DNA of 64,000 bases from Paraburkholderia ribeironis (GTDB lineage: Bacteria; Pseudomonadota; Gammaproteobacteria; Burkholderiales; Burkholderiaceae), in NCBI RefSeq assembly GCF_900019265.1, contig NZ_CYGX02000012.1, positions 208,393 to 272,392 of the forward strand, given 5' to 3'. A model generated the notes under the pieces. The model saw only the letters and a list, made by a program, of their open reading frames with translations, was not told the origin of the DNA and ran no database searches. Below, in pieces: positions 20,416-31,013 of the stretch (position 1 is its first letter; each line of letters opens with the position of its first letter). The position numbers and the translations under genes are program-made.

Positions 20416-20607
20416 TCAGGTCACGATAAACAGCAGGATCAGACCGAGGATCATCACGATCAGTCCACCGGCGCGAATCTGATGCGCCGGCCGTTCCGCT
20501 ATTTTACGGAACGTGTCGCGCCAGGCGCTCGGAAAAACGAAGGGGAACATCCCCTCGATAATCAGCATCAATGCGATCGCGAGCAGTAACGAGCCGGCTA
20601 TGTCCAT
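20416..20607 (-). CDS. DUF2065 (YjeT-like) small membrane protein
   Basis: 63-aa protein with two transmembrane helices (about 5-27 and 45-63) separated by a polar loop (SAWRDTFRKIAERPAHQIRAG). This pattern and its position immediately downstream of hflC match the DUF2065/YjeT family, which also sits beside hflKC in E. coli. Likely part of the hflX-hflK-hflC transcript, 44 bp after hflC. Function unknown. Confidence 0.9.
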   Translation of the reverse strand: MDIAGSLLLAIALMLIIEGMFPFVFPSAWRDTFRKIAERPAHQIRAGGLIVMILGLILLFIVT

Positions 20608-20651
20608 GCGAATGAAAGGGCCGCGATGCGGATGCCGCGGCGTTCCGGTTA

Positions 20652-21554
20652 TCAGTGATTGCGCGAGGCCGCGGAAGCGTCCGGGGCTGCGCCGCCGGTC
20701 GGGCTACGCATGAAGCGGAAGAACTCGTTGTTCGAGTCGACTACGACAACGTCGCCCGGTTTGAAGGTCTTCCGGTATGCCTGCATGCTTTGATAGAACT
20801 GGTAGAACTGCGGGTCCTTGCCGAACGCTTCGGCGGCGATTTCCGCTGCCTTGGCTTCGCCCTCGCCGCGAATGGTCTGCGCCTGACTATTGCCGTCGGC
20901 GAGCACCGCCTGTTGCTTGGCGATCGCGTCCGCCTTGATCTGGTTGGCCTCGGCCGCGCCTTTCGCGCGCTCGTCGGCCGCCGCCTGCTCGCGTGCGGCG
21001 ATCATCCGCTTGAAGACCGAATCGGCCATCGCCGCGGGGAAATCGATGCGCGTCAACTGCACGTCGACCACCGACACGCCGAGCGACGCCGCGCTCGTGT
21101 CCATCGCGCCACGCGCTTCGTCCGCGATGGCCCGCTGTTTGGCGAGCGCATCGGACAGCGTGAACTTGCCGAACGCATCGCCGAGCGCACTGCGCGAGAG
21201 CAGAGCCAACCGGTCCGGCAGGCTCTGCACATCGCCGCGGGTTTCGGCCAGCAGCTTCAGCGGATCGGTGACGCGGAACTTGACGACCGGATTGACCAGC
21301 AGATCGGTTTTATCCGCTGTGACGTAGCGGTCTTCATCCGGCGCGTCGAGCGACTGGATGCGGTTATCGACCAGCGTGACCGTTTGCAGCGGCGGCGGCA
21401 ATTTGAAGTGCAGCCCCGGGCCGAGCAAGCCCGGCGGCGTGTCGCCATGCGACGACAACACGGCCATGTGCCGCTGATCGACGACGAACACCATCGACGA
21501 TGCCGCAAACAGCACGATGACGATAGCGACGACGAGCGCAATGATCCTGTTCAT
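20652..21554 (-). CDS. hflC: FtsH protease modulator HflC
   Basis: 300-aa SPFH/band-7 membrane protein. One N-terminal transmembrane anchor (residues 5-27) is followed by the band-7 domain (VVDQRHMAVLSSHGD... to about residue 190) and a helical region rich in Ala/Glu (REQAAADERAKGAAEANQIKADA). The C-terminus ends with GVDVVVDSNNEFFRFM-like (DVVVVDSNNEFF), typical of HflC. It forms a periplasmic cage with HflK around FtsH and restrains degradation of membrane proteins. Starts 12 bp after hflK. Confidence 0.96.
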   Translation of the reverse strand: MNRIIALVVAIVIVLFAASSMVFVVDQRHMAVLSSHGDTPPGLLGPGLHFKLPPPLQTVTLVDNRIQSLDAPDEDRYVTADKTDLLVNPVVKFRVTDPLKLLAETRGDVQSLPDRLALLSRSALGDAFGKFTLSDALAKQRAIADEARGAMDTSAASLGVSVVDVQLTRIDFPAAMADSVFKRMIAAREQAAADERAKGAAEANQIKADAIAKQQAVLADGNSQAQTIRGEGEAKAAEIAAEAFGKDPQFYQFYQSMQAYRKTFKPGDVVVVDSNNEFFRFMRSPTGGAAPDASAASRNH

Positions 21555-21566
21555 GTGGTGCGCTCC

Positions 21567-22943
21567 TTATTGAACGTCGTCTTCGCGCCAGCGATTGCGG
21601 AAGGCCTCGCGTGAACGCAGCGACGCGCCGCTGGGCTGGCTTGCGGCTGCGGCGGGCGCGGCGGGTGCGGAAGCCGCCGCGCCCGGGGCAGCGGCGGAAG
21701 CGCCCGGCGCTTGCGCGGCACTCGCCGCTTGCGGCGCACCGGCGCCCGCGGCACCCGGCGTGGCGGCCGCGGCTTCGGCGACGCGTTGGCGGGTCTGCTC
21801 GACCAGCTTGTCGAGCGGCAGATACATCACGTTGTTGCCGTTCTTGCTGTCAACAAACACCTTGGTGGTATTCGAATAGATCTGCTGCATGGTTTCCATG
21901 TACATGCGCGTACGGAACACAACCGGCGACTTCGCGTACTGCGCATAGACCTGTTTGAAGCGGTCGGCTTCGCCTTGGGTCTGCGCCACCGTTTTCTCGC
22001 TATAGGTTTTCGCTTCCTCGATCTGACGCGCCACGTCGGCTTGCGCACGCGGCAACAGATCCGCGGCGTACGCCTGCGCGTCGCGCTTCGCACGCTCGTT
22101 TTCCTGGCGCACCTTGGCGGATTCGTCGAACGCGGCCTGCACCTGGTCGGGCACCTGCACGCTCTGAATCGTCACACCGGTCACCGCGAGCCCGGATGCG
22201 TACTGATCGAGCGATTGCTGGATCGCCGCCATCAGTTGCTGACGCATCGTTTCGCGGTCCTGATCGAGTATCTCGCTGGTGCTGCGCGCACCGACGATGC
22301 CGCGCACCGCCGCCTGCGCGGCGTGCATCACGTTCTGATCGGGATCGACGCTGCGAAACAGATAGTCGGTGGGCTTGCGCACCTGGTACTGCACCGCAAA
22401 GCGCACCTCGACGATGTTGCCGTCGTGCGTGAGCATCGACGCGTCCTTCACATTCGCGAGGCGCACCACGTTGTTGCGGCCGATCTCGACCTGGCGGGTC
22501 TGGCCGATATTGACGAACTCATGCGCCTCGAACGGATACGGCAAACGCCAGTGCACACCCTGGCCGGCGGTGTAGCGATACTTGCCGAACTGCATCACGA
22601 CTGCGGCCTGGCCATCCTGCACGACGAACACGCCGCTGCCGAGATAGATCGCGATCAGCACGCCGATCACGATGCCCATGCCGATGCGCGCGCCACGTCC
22701 ATTGTCCGGACGGCCGCCGCCCGCTCCACCGCCCCTGCGTCCGAATACCCGGCTCAGGCGGCGATTGAAATCGCGCCACATTTCGTCGAGATCGGGCGGA
22801 CCTTCACCGTCCTTGGCCGGACGCCTGGGATCGTTCGGCCGCTGCCGGTCGCCATTGCCATCGCCCCGGCCCCAGCGCGGATCGTTCAGTGAAACCAAGG
22901 CGCGCATTCGCAGCCAGATACTCCGCTCGTTGTAATCGTTCAC
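21567..22943 (-). CDS. hflK: FtsH protease modulator HflK
   Basis: 458-aa band-7 protein that pairs with HflC. The N-terminal cytoplasmic part is Gly/Arg/Asp-rich with a DPRWGRG motif and the conserved PPDLDEMWRDF segment, then one transmembrane helix (around 95-115, IGVLIAIYLGSGVF), then the SPFH domain (GQAAVVMQFGKYRYT to about residue 310). The last ~80 residues are Ala/Pro-rich low complexity. Spacing to hflC (12 bp) and to hflX upstream (49 bp) supports a hfq-hflX-hflK-hflC transcript. Confidence 0.96.
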   Translation of the reverse strand: MNDYNERSIWLRMRALVSLNDPRWGRGDGNGDRQRPNDPRRPAKDGEGPPDLDEMWRDFNRRLSRVFGRRGGGAGGGRPDNGRGARIGMGIVIGVLIAIYLGSGVFVVQDGQAAVVMQFGKYRYTAGQGVHWRLPYPFEAHEFVNIGQTRQVEIGRNNVVRLANVKDASMLTHDGNIVEVRFAVQYQVRKPTDYLFRSVDPDQNVMHAAQAAVRGIVGARSTSEILDQDRETMRQQLMAAIQQSLDQYASGLAVTGVTIQSVQVPDQVQAAFDESAKVRQENERAKRDAQAYAADLLPRAQADVARQIEEAKTYSEKTVAQTQGEADRFKQVYAQYAKSPVVFRTRMYMETMQQIYSNTTKVFVDSKNGNNVMYLPLDKLVEQTRQRVAEAAAATPGAAGAGAPQAASAAQAPGASAAAPGAAASAPAAPAAAASQPSGASLRSREAFRNRWREDDVQ

Positions 22944-22992
22944 CTGTGTTTGTTCACCAGAGTAGACAGCGGGTCAGTGCAATTGGAACGGG

Positions 22993-24180
22993 TCAGTGCC
23001 CGAGTTCTGGAACCTTGCGGTCGTCGTGTGGTGCAGCCGACCGGTTTTCTTGCGGCTGCTCGATCAGCATGTCGGCAAGAGGTTCGGCAGTAGCGATTTC
23101 AGCGATGGCAGCGCGCAACGTATCCAGCCCCTGCCCGGTGCGCGCGCTCAAAAAGACGCGCGAAATATTACCATATTCATCACGCTCGACCGCGTCCCCA
23201 CGGGCCGCCAGCTCCGGTACCGCGTCGATCTTGTTGAACACCAGCACCTGGCGGATCGTCTCCGCACCGATCGCTTGCAATACCTCGTTCACCTGATCGA
23301 TCTGATCGAGGCGCACCGCGCTCGATGCATCGACCACGTGCAGCAGCAGATCCGCGTGAATGGTTTCCTCGAGCGTGGCACGAAACGCCGCCACCAGCTG
23401 GTGCGGCAATTCGCGGATGAAGCCGACCGTGTCGGACACCACGACCTGCCCCGCTTCGTCGCCGAGATAGACACGCCGCGACGTCGTATCCAGCGTCGCG
23501 AACAGCTGGTCGGCGGCATAGGCCTGAGCCTTGGTGAGCGCGTTGAAGAGCGTGGATTTGCCTGCGTTCGTATAGCCGACCAGCGACACCGACATGGTCT
23601 GGTTGCGGCTGCGCGCGCGGCGCTGCGTGCCGTGCTGGCGGCGCAGTTTATCGAGCCTGATCTTGAGCGCCTTGATGCGCTCGCCGATCAGGCGGCGGTC
23701 GGTTTCGAGCTGCGTTTCGCCGGGGCCGCGCAAGCCGATACCGCCTTTCTGGCGTTCGAGGTGGGTCCACGCGCGAATCAGCCGGGTCGACAGATACTGC
23801 AACTGCGCGAGCTCCACCTGCAGCTTGCCTTCGTGGCTGCGGGCGCGTTGCGCAAAAATATCGAGGATGAGACTGGTGCGATCGACCACGCGCCGATTAA
23901 GCGCTTGCTCCAGATTGCGCTGCTGCGCGGGTGCCAGAGCGTGATTGAAGATCACGAGTTCGATGTCGTTCGCCTCACAGGCAAGGCGCAATTCTTCGGC
24001 CTTGCCGCTGCCGACGAACATCTTCGCGTCCGGACTGGCGCGGCGCCCGGTGAGGGTGACTAAGGGATTCGCGCCCGCGCTTTGCGCGAGCAGGCTGAGT
24101 TCTTCCAGACTGGCTTCGAAATCGATCTTGCCGAAGTCGATGCCGACAAGCGCTGCATTGATCAAATTGGAGGGTATCAA
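22993..24180 (-). CDS. hflX: Ribosome-associated GTPase HflX
   Basis: 395-aa GTPase that splits stalled 70S ribosomes. Motifs: the HflX N-terminal domain with GSGKAEELRL and FNHALAPAQQRNLE, the family signature GPGETQLETDRRL, then the G domain with G1 GYTNAGKST (about residue 200), DTVGF (G3) and NKID (G4). No ATG fits the conserved N-terminus: the frame opens with TTG at 24180, and a second TTG six codons later gives LINAALVGIDFGK, which matches the usual family start, so a TTG start is likely. Shine-Dalgarno not evident. 58 bp downstream of hfq. Confidence 0.94.
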   Translation of the reverse strand: MIPSNLINAALVGIDFGKIDFEASLEELSLLAQSAGANPLVTLTGRRASPDAKMFVGSGKAEELRLACEANDIELVIFNHALAPAQQRNLEQALNRRVVDRTSLILDIFAQRARSHEGKLQVELAQLQYLSTRLIRAWTHLERQKGGIGLRGPGETQLETDRRLIGERIKALKIRLDKLRRQHGTQRRARSRNQTMSVSLVGYTNAGKSTLFNALTKAQAYAADQLFATLDTTSRRVYLGDEAGQVVVSDTVGFIRELPHQLVAAFRATLEETIHADLLLHVVDASSAVRLDQIDQVNEVLQAIGAETIRQVLVFNKIDAVPELAARGDAVERDEYGNISRVFLSARTGQGLDTLRAAIAEIATAEPLADMLIEQPQENRSAAPHDDRKVPELGH

Positions 24181-24238
24181 AATGAGGCGGCCGGGAGTGA
24201 TCGCCGACGGGCGACGCTACGCCGGCCGCGACGAGGGG

Positions 24239-24475
24239 TTAGGACTGCTCGGAATCCGGGTGGAAATTCACGGGACGGGCTGGCACGACGGTCGAAATTG
24301 CGTGCTTGTAGACCATCTGGGTGACCGTATTCCGGAGCAACACGACGTACTGGTCGAACGATTCGATGTTTCCCTGAAGCTTGATGCCGTTGACCAGATA
24401 GATCGACACCGGCACGTGCTCCTTACGCAGGGCGTTCAAAAACGGGTCTTGTAACAATTGCCCTTTGTTGCTCAT
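24239..24475 (-). CDS. hfq: RNA chaperone Hfq
   Basis: 78-aa Sm-like hexameric chaperone that pairs small RNAs with mRNAs. Sm1 and Sm2 are intact: [35 protein letters not shown] and the YKHAIST core. The C-terminal tail after the Sm2 motif is short ([16 protein letters not shown]), much shorter than in E. coli (102 aa). ATG 24475 ([11 protein letters not shown]) is the family start; upstream codons are untranslated leader. Followed by hflX as in many proteobacteria; no miaA precedes it, der does. Confidence 0.98.
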   Translation of the reverse strand: MSNKGQLLQDPFLNALRKEHVPVSIYLVNGIKLQGNIESFDQYVVLLRNTVTQMVYKHAISTVVPARPVNFHPDSEQS

Positions 24476-24548
24476 AGCAAACTCCGTATTTTTTTGCAGG
24501 TTGACTGAATTGATGACGAAGAAAAAGAGATCCGCCTTCAACCGCTAC

Positions 24549-24554
24549 ACTATA
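24549..24554 (-). promoter_or_regulatory. Candidate -10 box for hfq
   Basis: The minus strand reads TATAGT about 75 bp upstream of the hfq ATG, between der (stop 24618) and hfq. The -35 at a 17-bp spacer is poor. It would allow hfq-hflX-hflKC transcription independent of der. Confidence 0.35.
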
Positions 24555-24617
24555 GCCGATTTTCGTTTTCGCGCGAGGCCGTGGGCCGTGCGGCCAAACC
24601 CAGCACGCACGCGGGTT

Positions 24618-25955
24618 TCAGCGTTTGTCCGCGTAGGGGTTCGTTGACGATCTGAACTCTATGCGCAATGGAGTCCCCGTCAGCTTGAAAGTTTCCCGGA
24701 AGCGGTTTTCAAGGTAACGCTTATATGTATCGGTAATCGCATCGAGCGCGTTGCCGTGAATCACGATGATCGGCGGATTTTGTCCGCCCTGGTGCGCATA
24801 ACGCAGTTTCGGGCGCACCGGACCACGCCGGCGCGGCTGCTGGAATTCGACGGCATCGATCAGCGCGCGCGTGAGCTTCGGCGTGGGCAGCTTGGCCATG
24901 GCCGCGGCGTACGCGTCGTCGACCGAACGCATCAGCGGACCAATTCCAGTCTTTTCCGCAGCGGAAATGAAATGGAACTTGGCGAAGTCAAGAAATTTTA
25001 GTTTGCGCTCGAGGTCAGCCTTGGTGCGCTCGCGCACATGCGGATCGAGACCATCCCATTTGTTCACGCCCACCACGAGCGCCCGGCCCTGTTCGACGAC
25101 AAAACCGGCAATGTGCGCGTCCTGTTCCGAAATGTCCTGGCGCGCGTCGAGCAGCAGGATGACGACGTTCGCGTCCGAAATCGATTGCAGCGTCTTCACC
25201 ACCGAGAATTTCTCGATCGCTTCGAACACCTTGCCGCGGCGGCGCAGACCCGCCGTGTCGATCAGCGTGTACGGCTTGCCCTGGCGCTCGAAGTCGACGT
25301 AGATCGAATCGCGCGTAGTGCCCGGCATGTCGAACGCGATCACGCGTTCTTCGCCGACCAGCGCATTGATCAGCGTTGACTTGCCGACATTCGGGCGACC
25401 GACGATCGCGATCTTCACGCCGCGCGCATCTTTTTCGTCTTCGCTTTCTTCCGGCTGGCCGGCGTACACGACGGCGAGCGCCTCATTGATCATTTCGGTG
25501 ACGCCGTCGCCGTGCGCCGCCGAAATTGCGCGCGGATCGCCGAGACCGAGTTCGTAGAAGTCGGCGGCGACGGTGCTGTACTTCATCCCCTCCGCCTTGT
25601 TGACGACGAGGAAGATCGGCCGGCCGACCTTGCGCAGGTAGTCGGCGATCGACTTGTCCTGCGGCGCGAGACCGTTGCGGCCATCGACGATGAACACGAC
25701 AATGTCCGATTCCTCGACCGCCTGGCGGGTTTGGCGCGCCATCTCGTGCAGGATGCCGTCTTTCGCGACCGGTTCGAAACCGCCCGTATCGACGACCAGA
25801 TACGGCCGCTCGCCGGTGCGCCCTTCGCCGTAATGGCGATCGCGAGTGAGACCGGGCAGGTCGGCAACCAGCGCATCACGCGAGCGCGTGAGACGGTTGA
25901 ACAGCGTGGATTTCCCCACATTGGGGCGCCCGACGAGGGCAATAACGGGTTTCAT
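24618..25955 (-). CDS. der: Ribosome biogenesis GTPase Der (EngA)
   Basis: 445-aa GTPase with two tandem G domains, needed for 50S assembly. The first P-loop GRPNVGKS starts at residue 9 and the second copy (GRPNVGKST) near 185; each is followed by its own switch and DxxG (DTGGF, DTAGL) and NK(A/W)-type specificity motifs. A C-terminal KH-like domain ([21 protein letters not shown]) follows and the protein ends basic. ATG 25955 begins [14 protein letters not shown] as in orthologues; the 24 residues upstream are not conserved in type. Downstream of bamB as in E. coli. Confidence 0.97.
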   Translation of the reverse strand: MKPVIALVGRPNVGKSTLFNRLTRSRDALVADLPGLTRDRHYGEGRTGERPYLVVDTGGFEPVAKDGILHEMARQTRQAVEESDIVVFIVDGRNGLAPQDKSIADYLRKVGRPIFLVVNKAEGMKYSTVAADFYELGLGDPRAISAAHGDGVTEMINEALAVVYAGQPEESEDEKDARGVKIAIVGRPNVGKSTLINALVGEERVIAFDMPGTTRDSIYVDFERQGKPYTLIDTAGLRRRGKVFEAIEKFSVVKTLQSISDANVVILLLDARQDISEQDAHIAGFVVEQGRALVVGVNKWDGLDPHVRERTKADLERKLKFLDFAKFHFISAAEKTGIGPLMRSVDDAYAAAMAKLPTPKLTRALIDAVEFQQPRRRGPVRPKLRYAHQGGQNPPIIVIHGNALDAITDTYKRYLENRFRETFKLTGTPLRIEFRSSTNPYADKR

Positions 25956-26383
25956 CAGATGTTGTTCACGGTGAAACGCGGGGTCGAAATCGACCGCCCG
26001 CGTAGCGACGCCATGCGGCCGCCACACGGCGGCGTTTGACGAAAATTATCACGAATTCGGCCGGCCCCGGATGTGCGGTTGACATGCACGCCCGGGCGGA
26101 CGGGGGTTCGGCTGTATGGGCGGCGCCAAGGGCCGCCAGGTTCAGTCTTTCCTGCTCGACGGCTCGCACGCCCGTTCGAAGGCGTTTTTTCGCGAAACCG
26201 CCGAAGGTGGCGCCGCAAGCAGCCACCGATGGCCACGTGGGCCGTTTCTGATCCGACTTGCCGGACCAGCCAGTCCGGCGAAATTCTTCTACTTGCACTG
26301 CGCACCGACCCAATTCTGGCCGGGCTGTAAAAACGCACGCGGCCGGCGAGGCCGGCCTGCGCGCCTGACGACGTTGCGCCTGA
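25956..26383. other. 428-bp intergenic region between bamB and der
   Basis: No convincing gene. On the minus strand there is a hairpin GGCCGGC-CTC-GCCGGCC (about 26345-26361) followed by GCGTGCG and five T (near 26329-26338), a possible bamB terminator. The der promoter must lie in the remainder, but no clear -35/-10 pair stands out. Short open frames on both strands look like GC-rich noise. Confidence 0.4.
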
Positions 26384-27529
26384 TCAGCGCGGGCGATAGC
26401 CGAACAGACCGCCGTCGCGCGTTTGCACGACCAGCGTATCGCCGGCCAGCACCGGCGCCGCGCCAATCGCGCTGCCGTCGGTCTTGACGCGTGCGACGAG
26501 CGTACCGTCCGCGGCCGACAGGAAATGCACGAAGCCCTGATAGTCACCCATCACGGCGGCACGGCCCAGCAGGAACGGCACGCCGAGGTCGCGATTCTTC
26601 AGCTTGTCGTTTTTCCACTGCACCGAACCAGTGTTGACGTCGAACGCCGAAACCACCGACCAGTCGTCCGCCGCGACCACGGTGCGGTCATCCTGCGCGA
26701 GACCGCTGGTGCTCGAGAACGCCGTTTGCCACAGCGCACGGCCCGAGTTGGCGTCGAAACAGCCAATCTGCCCCTGGAACGTCACCGCGCAGGTTTGCGA
26801 ACCGACCAGCGTGGGCGGACCGGTCACGTCGTTGATGCGCTCCACTTCGGTCACGCCCTTCGGATACGACACCGGCGTCTGCCAGTAGTTGTCGCCCGTT
26901 TGCAGGTTGATCGCGGCGAACGAGCCGCCCGGGAAACCGGCCAGCACGGCCGCGTCGCCGGCGAACGTCATGCCCGACGATACCCGCAGATTGAGCGGCA
27001 CCGCGCGGTTGCGGTAGTTCCACTTCTGCTCGCCGGTCTGCGCATTGAACGCGACGATCTGGCCGTCGACGGTACGCACGATCACAAGGCCATTGCCGAC
27101 CAGCGGCGGCGAAATGATCTCACCGGGCGCCTTGGCGGTCCACTGCTGCTTGCCGTCCGCGCCGAGCACATAAACATCTCCCTTCAGGCCGCCGACCGCG
27201 GTGAGCGTGCCATCGCTGCCCACGCCCGCCGACAGGTCGTCGTGCAGCTTGACGCGCCAGATGTCCTTGCCGGTTTGCGCGTCGATCTTCGCAACCGAGC
27301 CGTTCGCGCCAGCCGCGAACACCACATTGCCAACCGCGACCGGCGAGAACAGGTAACGGCCCGCCTTGCCGACGCTCGCCGTCCAGGCCTGCTGCACATC
27401 GAGCACGGGTTTGAACTCGGTGAGCGGCGTCGGCACGCGGCGCTCGTCTTTCGTGGATGAGCAAGCCGCCATCGTTAGGACGGTCATCGCACAGACAACG
27501 GGCACAGCGTAACGTTTCAGCAGATTCAT
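26384..27529 (-). CDS. bamB: Outer membrane assembly lipoprotein BamB
   Basis: 381-aa lipoprotein of the BAM complex. The signal peptide ends in a lipobox (MAAC, C23), followed by PQQ-type beta-propeller repeats (e.g. DAQTGKDIWRVKL, NAQTGEQKWNYRNR, DANSGRALWQTAF, DVNTGSVQWKND), about eight blades. It scaffolds BamA and substrate delivery at the inner face of the outer membrane. ATG 27529 gives a normal lipoprotein leader; ATG 27544 adds five residues. Located between yfgM and der as in E. coli. bamC is also in this window (36045). Confidence 0.95.
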   Translation of the reverse strand: MNLLKRYAVPVVCAMTVLTMAACSSTKDERRVPTPLTEFKPVLDVQQAWTASVGKAGRYLFSPVAVGNVVFAAGANGSVAKIDAQTGKDIWRVKLHDDLSAGVGSDGTLTAVGGLKGDVYVLGADGKQQWTAKAPGEIISPPLVGNGLVIVRTVDGQIVAFNAQTGEQKWNYRNRAVPLNLRVSSGMTFAGDAAVLAGFPGGSFAAINLQTGDNYWQTPVSYPKGVTEVERINDVTGPPTLVGSQTCAVTFQGQIGCFDANSGRALWQTAFSSTSGLAQDDRTVVAADDWSVVSAFDVNTGSVQWKNDKLKNRDLGVPFLLGRAAVMGDYQGFVHFLSAADGTLVARVKTDGSAIGAAPVLAGDTLVVQTRDGGLFGYRPR

Positions 27530-27597
27530 CGGTGAACGAAGCATTCAGGAAAATGTTTAAAGGAGACCAGTTGGTCGTTGCACGCGGTGCGCGGCGA

Positions 27598-28227
27598 TCA
27601 GCCGCCCAACGCGTCGAGCTTGAACTGGATCAACTGGCGCGCCGAGCTGTCGTTCTTCGACAGCGAGTCGAGCGCGAGCTTGTAGGCCGTGCGCGCGTCA
27701 TCGCGCTTGCCCTGGGCCGCGAGCAGGTCGCCGCGGCGATCGGCCACGATGCCCTTGAACGCGTCGGATTGCGGATCGGCGAGCAGCGCGAGACCCTGGT
27801 CGTACGCTTTCTCGTCGAGCAGCAACGAAGCCATGCGCAGCTTGGCGACCTGCTTGAACTCGTCGTCCTTCGCGTGATCGATGGCCCATTGCAACTGGGC
27901 CTTCGCGCCGGCTTCGTCGCCTGCCGCATAGAGCGCCTTGGCTGCGCCCAGCGCGGTCATCTGCGCATACGCGGTGCGGCTGAACTTGTCTTCCATGTCG
28001 GTGGCGACGCGGGTGACGCTGGCCTTGTCACCCGCTGCCACGGCTTGCTGCACCTGGTCGTACAGCACGGCGGCTTCCGCCGCCTGGCGCCGCTGCCAGA
28101 AATTCCAGCCGTTCCAGCCGGCTGCTGCAACCAGCGCCACCAGCACGATCCACGTGGTTGCATTGCCCCATTGCGTCCACCATGCCTTCAGACTTTCAAT
28201 CGATTCTTGTTCGTCGTGGTAACTCAT
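27598..28227 (-). CDS. yfgM: YfgM family periplasmic chaperone-like TPR protein
   Basis: 209-aa single-pass membrane protein. A short cytoplasmic N-terminus (MSYHDEQESIESLKAWWTQWG) matches the family, then a transmembrane helix (about 25-45), then a periplasmic TPR-like domain (YDQVQQAVAAGDKASV..., AKALYAAGDEAGAKAQLQWAIDHAKDDEFKQVAKLRMA). In E. coli YfgM associates with SecYEG and PpiD. It lies between hisS and bamB, which is the conserved arrangement. Confidence 0.93.
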   Translation of the reverse strand: MSYHDEQESIESLKAWWTQWGNATTWIVLVALVAAAGWNGWNFWQRRQAAEAAVLYDQVQQAVAAGDKASVTRVATDMEDKFSRTAYAQMTALGAAKALYAAGDEAGAKAQLQWAIDHAKDDEFKQVAKLRMASLLLDEKAYDQGLALLADPQSDAFKGIVADRRGDLLAAQGKRDDARTAYKLALDSLSKNDSSARQLIQFKLDALGG

Positions 28228-28293
28228 TGCCCGGCGCTTTCCTCTTTCTCGATACGTGTGCGTGCCGTGCCAACCGGCCCGGCGACATCGCGA

Positions 28294-29634
28294 TCAGTCA
28301 TCGCCGTCTTCGGCGGATGCAACCATCGCATTGATTAGAAATTCGGTCAAGTCTTCGGCAGGCACGTTATGTTGCTCGCTTTTACCGCCGTCAGCGTTTG
28401 TATCTCGCAACGGTTTCACGCCGACCGTGCCGTTGGCGATTTCATCTTCGCCGAGCACCACGGCGAATGCCGCGCCGCTCGCGTCGGCACGCTTCATCTG
28501 CGACTTGAAGCTGGCGGCCTGACCGTCGGCGCTGCAATGCAGGATCACGTCGAGACCCGTATCGCGCAGACGTTCCGCGATGATGAAAGCCTGCTCGCGC
28601 GCCGCATCGCCCTGATGCACAACGTACACGTCGCAGCCTTCGGCTTGCGGCACGAGTTGCTCGTCCTTCAGCAATTCGAGGATCCGTTCGACGCCCATCG
28701 CCCAGCCGCATGCGGCCGTCGGCTTGCCACCGAGCTGTTCGATCAGCGGATCGTAACGGCCGCCCGCCGCGACGGTGCCCTGCGCGCCGAGCTTGTCGGT
28801 CACCCATTCGAACACGGTCAGATTGTAGTAATCGAGACCGCGCACAAGGCGCGGATTGATCGTGAACGGGATGTTGTTCGCCTTCAGAATGCGTTGCAAA
28901 CCTTCGAAGTGCGCACGCGATACGTCGCCGAGAAAATCGATCAGCTTCGGTGCGTTCTGCGCGACTTCCTGCATGGCCGGATTCTTGGTGTCCAGCACCC
29001 GCAACGGGTTCGTGTACAGACGGCGCTGCGCCTCTGCGTCGAGCACGTCGATGTGCTTCTCGAGGTATGCGATCAGTTCGACACGATGCGCGGCGCGCTC
29101 TTCAGCCAGACCCAGCGAATTGATTTCGAGCTTGATGCCCATGAGGCCGAGATCGTCCCACAGCCGCTGGCACATCATGATGATTTCAGCGTCGGCGTCC
29201 GGTCCCGCAAAGCCCAACGCCTCCACGCCGACCTGATGGAACTGGCGATAGCGGCCGCGCTGCGGACGTTCGTGCCGGAACATCGGCCCGATGTACCACA
29301 GGCGCTTCGGGCCGTCGTACAGCATGTTGTGCTCGATCGCCGCACGCACGACCGCCGCGGTGTTCTCGGGACGCATGGTCAGGTTTTCACCGTTCAATGC
29401 GTCGGTGAAGCTGTACATCTCTTTTTCGACGATGTCGGTCACTTCGCCGATACCGCGCTTGAACAGCTGCGTATGTTCGACGATCGGCGTACGGATATTC
29501 TGGTATCCGTACGAACGCAGCATCGACTTGACGGTGGTTTCGAAAAATTCCCAGAGCCCGGCTTCCTGCGGAAGGATGTCGTTCATGCCCTTCACGCCGG
29601 ACAGCTTGTCGAGCTTTTTCTTCTGTTCAGTCAT
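28294..29634 (-). CDS. hisS: Histidyl-tRNA synthetase
   Basis: 446-aa class II synthetase. Motif 1/2 segments ([33 protein letters not shown]) and histidine-specific motifs ([30 protein letters not shown]) are all present, followed by a C-terminal anticodon-binding domain (from about 335, [15 protein letters not shown]). The C-terminus has a short extension rich in Ser/Ala/Glu/Asp. ATG 29634 is preceded by the ispG stop 22 bp away. Distinct from the HisZ paralogue at 19090. Confidence 0.97.
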   Translation of the reverse strand: MTEQKKKLDKLSGVKGMNDILPQEAGLWEFFETTVKSMLRSYGYQNIRTPIVEHTQLFKRGIGEVTDIVEKEMYSFTDALNGENLTMRPENTAAVVRAAIEHNMLYDGPKRLWYIGPMFRHERPQRGRYRQFHQVGVEALGFAGPDADAEIIMMCQRLWDDLGLMGIKLEINSLGLAEERAAHRVELIAYLEKHIDVLDAEAQRRLYTNPLRVLDTKNPAMQEVAQNAPKLIDFLGDVSRAHFEGLQRILKANNIPFTINPRLVRGLDYYNLTVFEWVTDKLGAQGTVAAGGRYDPLIEQLGGKPTAACGWAMGVERILELLKDEQLVPQAEGCDVYVVHQGDAAREQAFIIAERLRDTGLDVILHCSADGQAASFKSQMKRADASGAAFAVVLGEDEIANGTVGVKPLRDTNADGGKSEQHNVPAEDLTEFLINAMVASAEDGDD

Positions 29635-29655
29635 CTGTGTTTCGATAGCCGATGT

Positions 29656-30972
29656 TTAGTTGAGTGCATCGACGCGGCCGTAGCGGCGCTCGACGTAGTC
29701 ACTCACAATTTGCTGGAATTCTTGCGCGATGTTCTCGCCGCGCAGCGTCTTGACCTTCTCGCCGTCGATGAACACCGGCGCGGCCGGGTTCTCGCCCGAA
29801 CCCGGCAAGCTGATGCCGATATTGGCCTGCTTCGATTCACCCGGACCGTTGACGATGCAACCCATCACCGCGACGTGCATCTTCTCGACGCCAGGATACT
29901 GGTCGCGCCACACCGGCATCTGCGTGCGCAGATAAGTCTGGATTTGCGACGCCAGTTCCTGGAACAGCGTGCTGGTGGTACGGCCACAGCCCGGGCACGC
30001 GATCACCATCGGAGTGAACGAACGCAGACCCATGGTCTGCAGGATTTCCTGGCCGACGATCACCTCGCCAGTGCGCGACGCGCCCGGTTCCGGCGTGAGC
30101 GAGATGCGGATCGTGTCGCCGATGCCCTGCTGCAACAGGACGGACAGCGCCGCGGTCGACGCGACGATGCCCTTCGAGCCCATGCCCGCTTCCGTCAGGC
30201 CGAGGTGCAGCGCGAATTCGCAGCGGCGCGCGAGTTCGCGGTACACGTTGATCAGGTCCTGCACACCGCTCACCTTGCACGACAGAATGATCTTGTCGCG
30301 CGAGAGGCCGAGTTCGACCGCCCGCTCCGCCGAACCGATCGCCGACTGGATGAGCGCTTCGTACATCACGCTTTGCGCTTCCCACGGCGTGGCGCGTGCC
30401 GCGTTTTCGTCCATCATCTTCGCGAGCAGGTCCTGATCCAGACTGCCCCAGTTGACGCCGATCCGCACCGGCTTGTCATACTTCACCGCGGCTTCGATCA
30501 TCTGCGCGAACTGCGTGTCGCGTTTCGCGCCGTGACCGACGTTGCCCGGATTGATCCGGTACTTGGACAGCGACTCCGCGCACGCCGGGTAATCGCGCAG
30601 CAGCAAATGGCCGTTGTAATGGAAATCGCCGACGAGCGGCACCGACACGCCCATGCGGTCGAGCTGCTCGCGGATCGCCGGCACGGCCGCGGCCGCTTCC
30701 GGCGTGTTCACCGTGATACGCACCAGCTCCGAACCGGCCTGCGCCAGCTCCTTGATCTGGATCGCGGTGCCGATCGCGTCCGCCGTGTCCGTGTTGGTCA
30801 TCGACTGCACGCGCACCGGTGCGTCGCCACCGATGGTGACGAGCTGGCCGCCCCAGCGGACGTCGACCGCATGCGATTTACGCCGCGCGGCCGGGCCACC
30901 GAACACCGGTTCGTTGGAAACGATCTTGCTGCTGGATCGGGATTGCGCTTCGGATTGCATCGAAAAACCCAT
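29656..30972 (-). CDS. ispG: 4-hydroxy-3-methylbut-2-enyl diphosphate synthase (flavodoxin)
   Basis: 438-aa iron-sulfur enzyme of the MEP isoprenoid pathway, converting ME-cPP to HMBPP. The C-terminal 4Fe-4S ligands are visible: C326 and C329 (CPGCGR), C372 (GCIVNGPGE) and E379. The TIM-barrel half includes SMTNTDTAD and [13 protein letters not shown]. The N-terminus has about 20 Ser-rich residues before the conserved core; ATG 30972 and ATG 30960 are both possible. Longer than the E. coli enzyme (372 aa), as in other beta-proteobacteria with an insertion in the central part. Confidence 0.96.
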   Translation of the reverse strand: MGFSMQSEAQSRSSSKIVSNEPVFGGPAARRKSHAVDVRWGGQLVTIGGDAPVRVQSMTNTDTADAIGTAIQIKELAQAGSELVRITVNTPEAAAAVPAIREQLDRMGVSVPLVGDFHYNGHLLLRDYPACAESLSKYRINPGNVGHGAKRDTQFAQMIEAAVKYDKPVRIGVNWGSLDQDLLAKMMDENAARATPWEAQSVMYEALIQSAIGSAERAVELGLSRDKIILSCKVSGVQDLINVYRELARRCEFALHLGLTEAGMGSKGIVASTAALSVLLQQGIGDTIRISLTPEPGASRTGEVIVGQEILQTMGLRSFTPMVIACPGCGRTTSTLFQELASQIQTYLRTQMPVWRDQYPGVEKMHVAVMGCIVNGPGESKQANIGISLPGSGENPAAPVFIDGEKVKTLRGENIAQEFQQIVSDYVERRYGRVDALN

Positions 30973-31013
30973 TTACGCCGCATGCGCCACACAAAAACCG
31001 TCGCGCCTGAATT

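Noticed and set aside
25956..26383. Small genes in the bamB-der gap
   Set aside because: Frames of 70-130 codons on both strands are Arg/Ala-rich, overlap each other and lack ribosome-binding sites.
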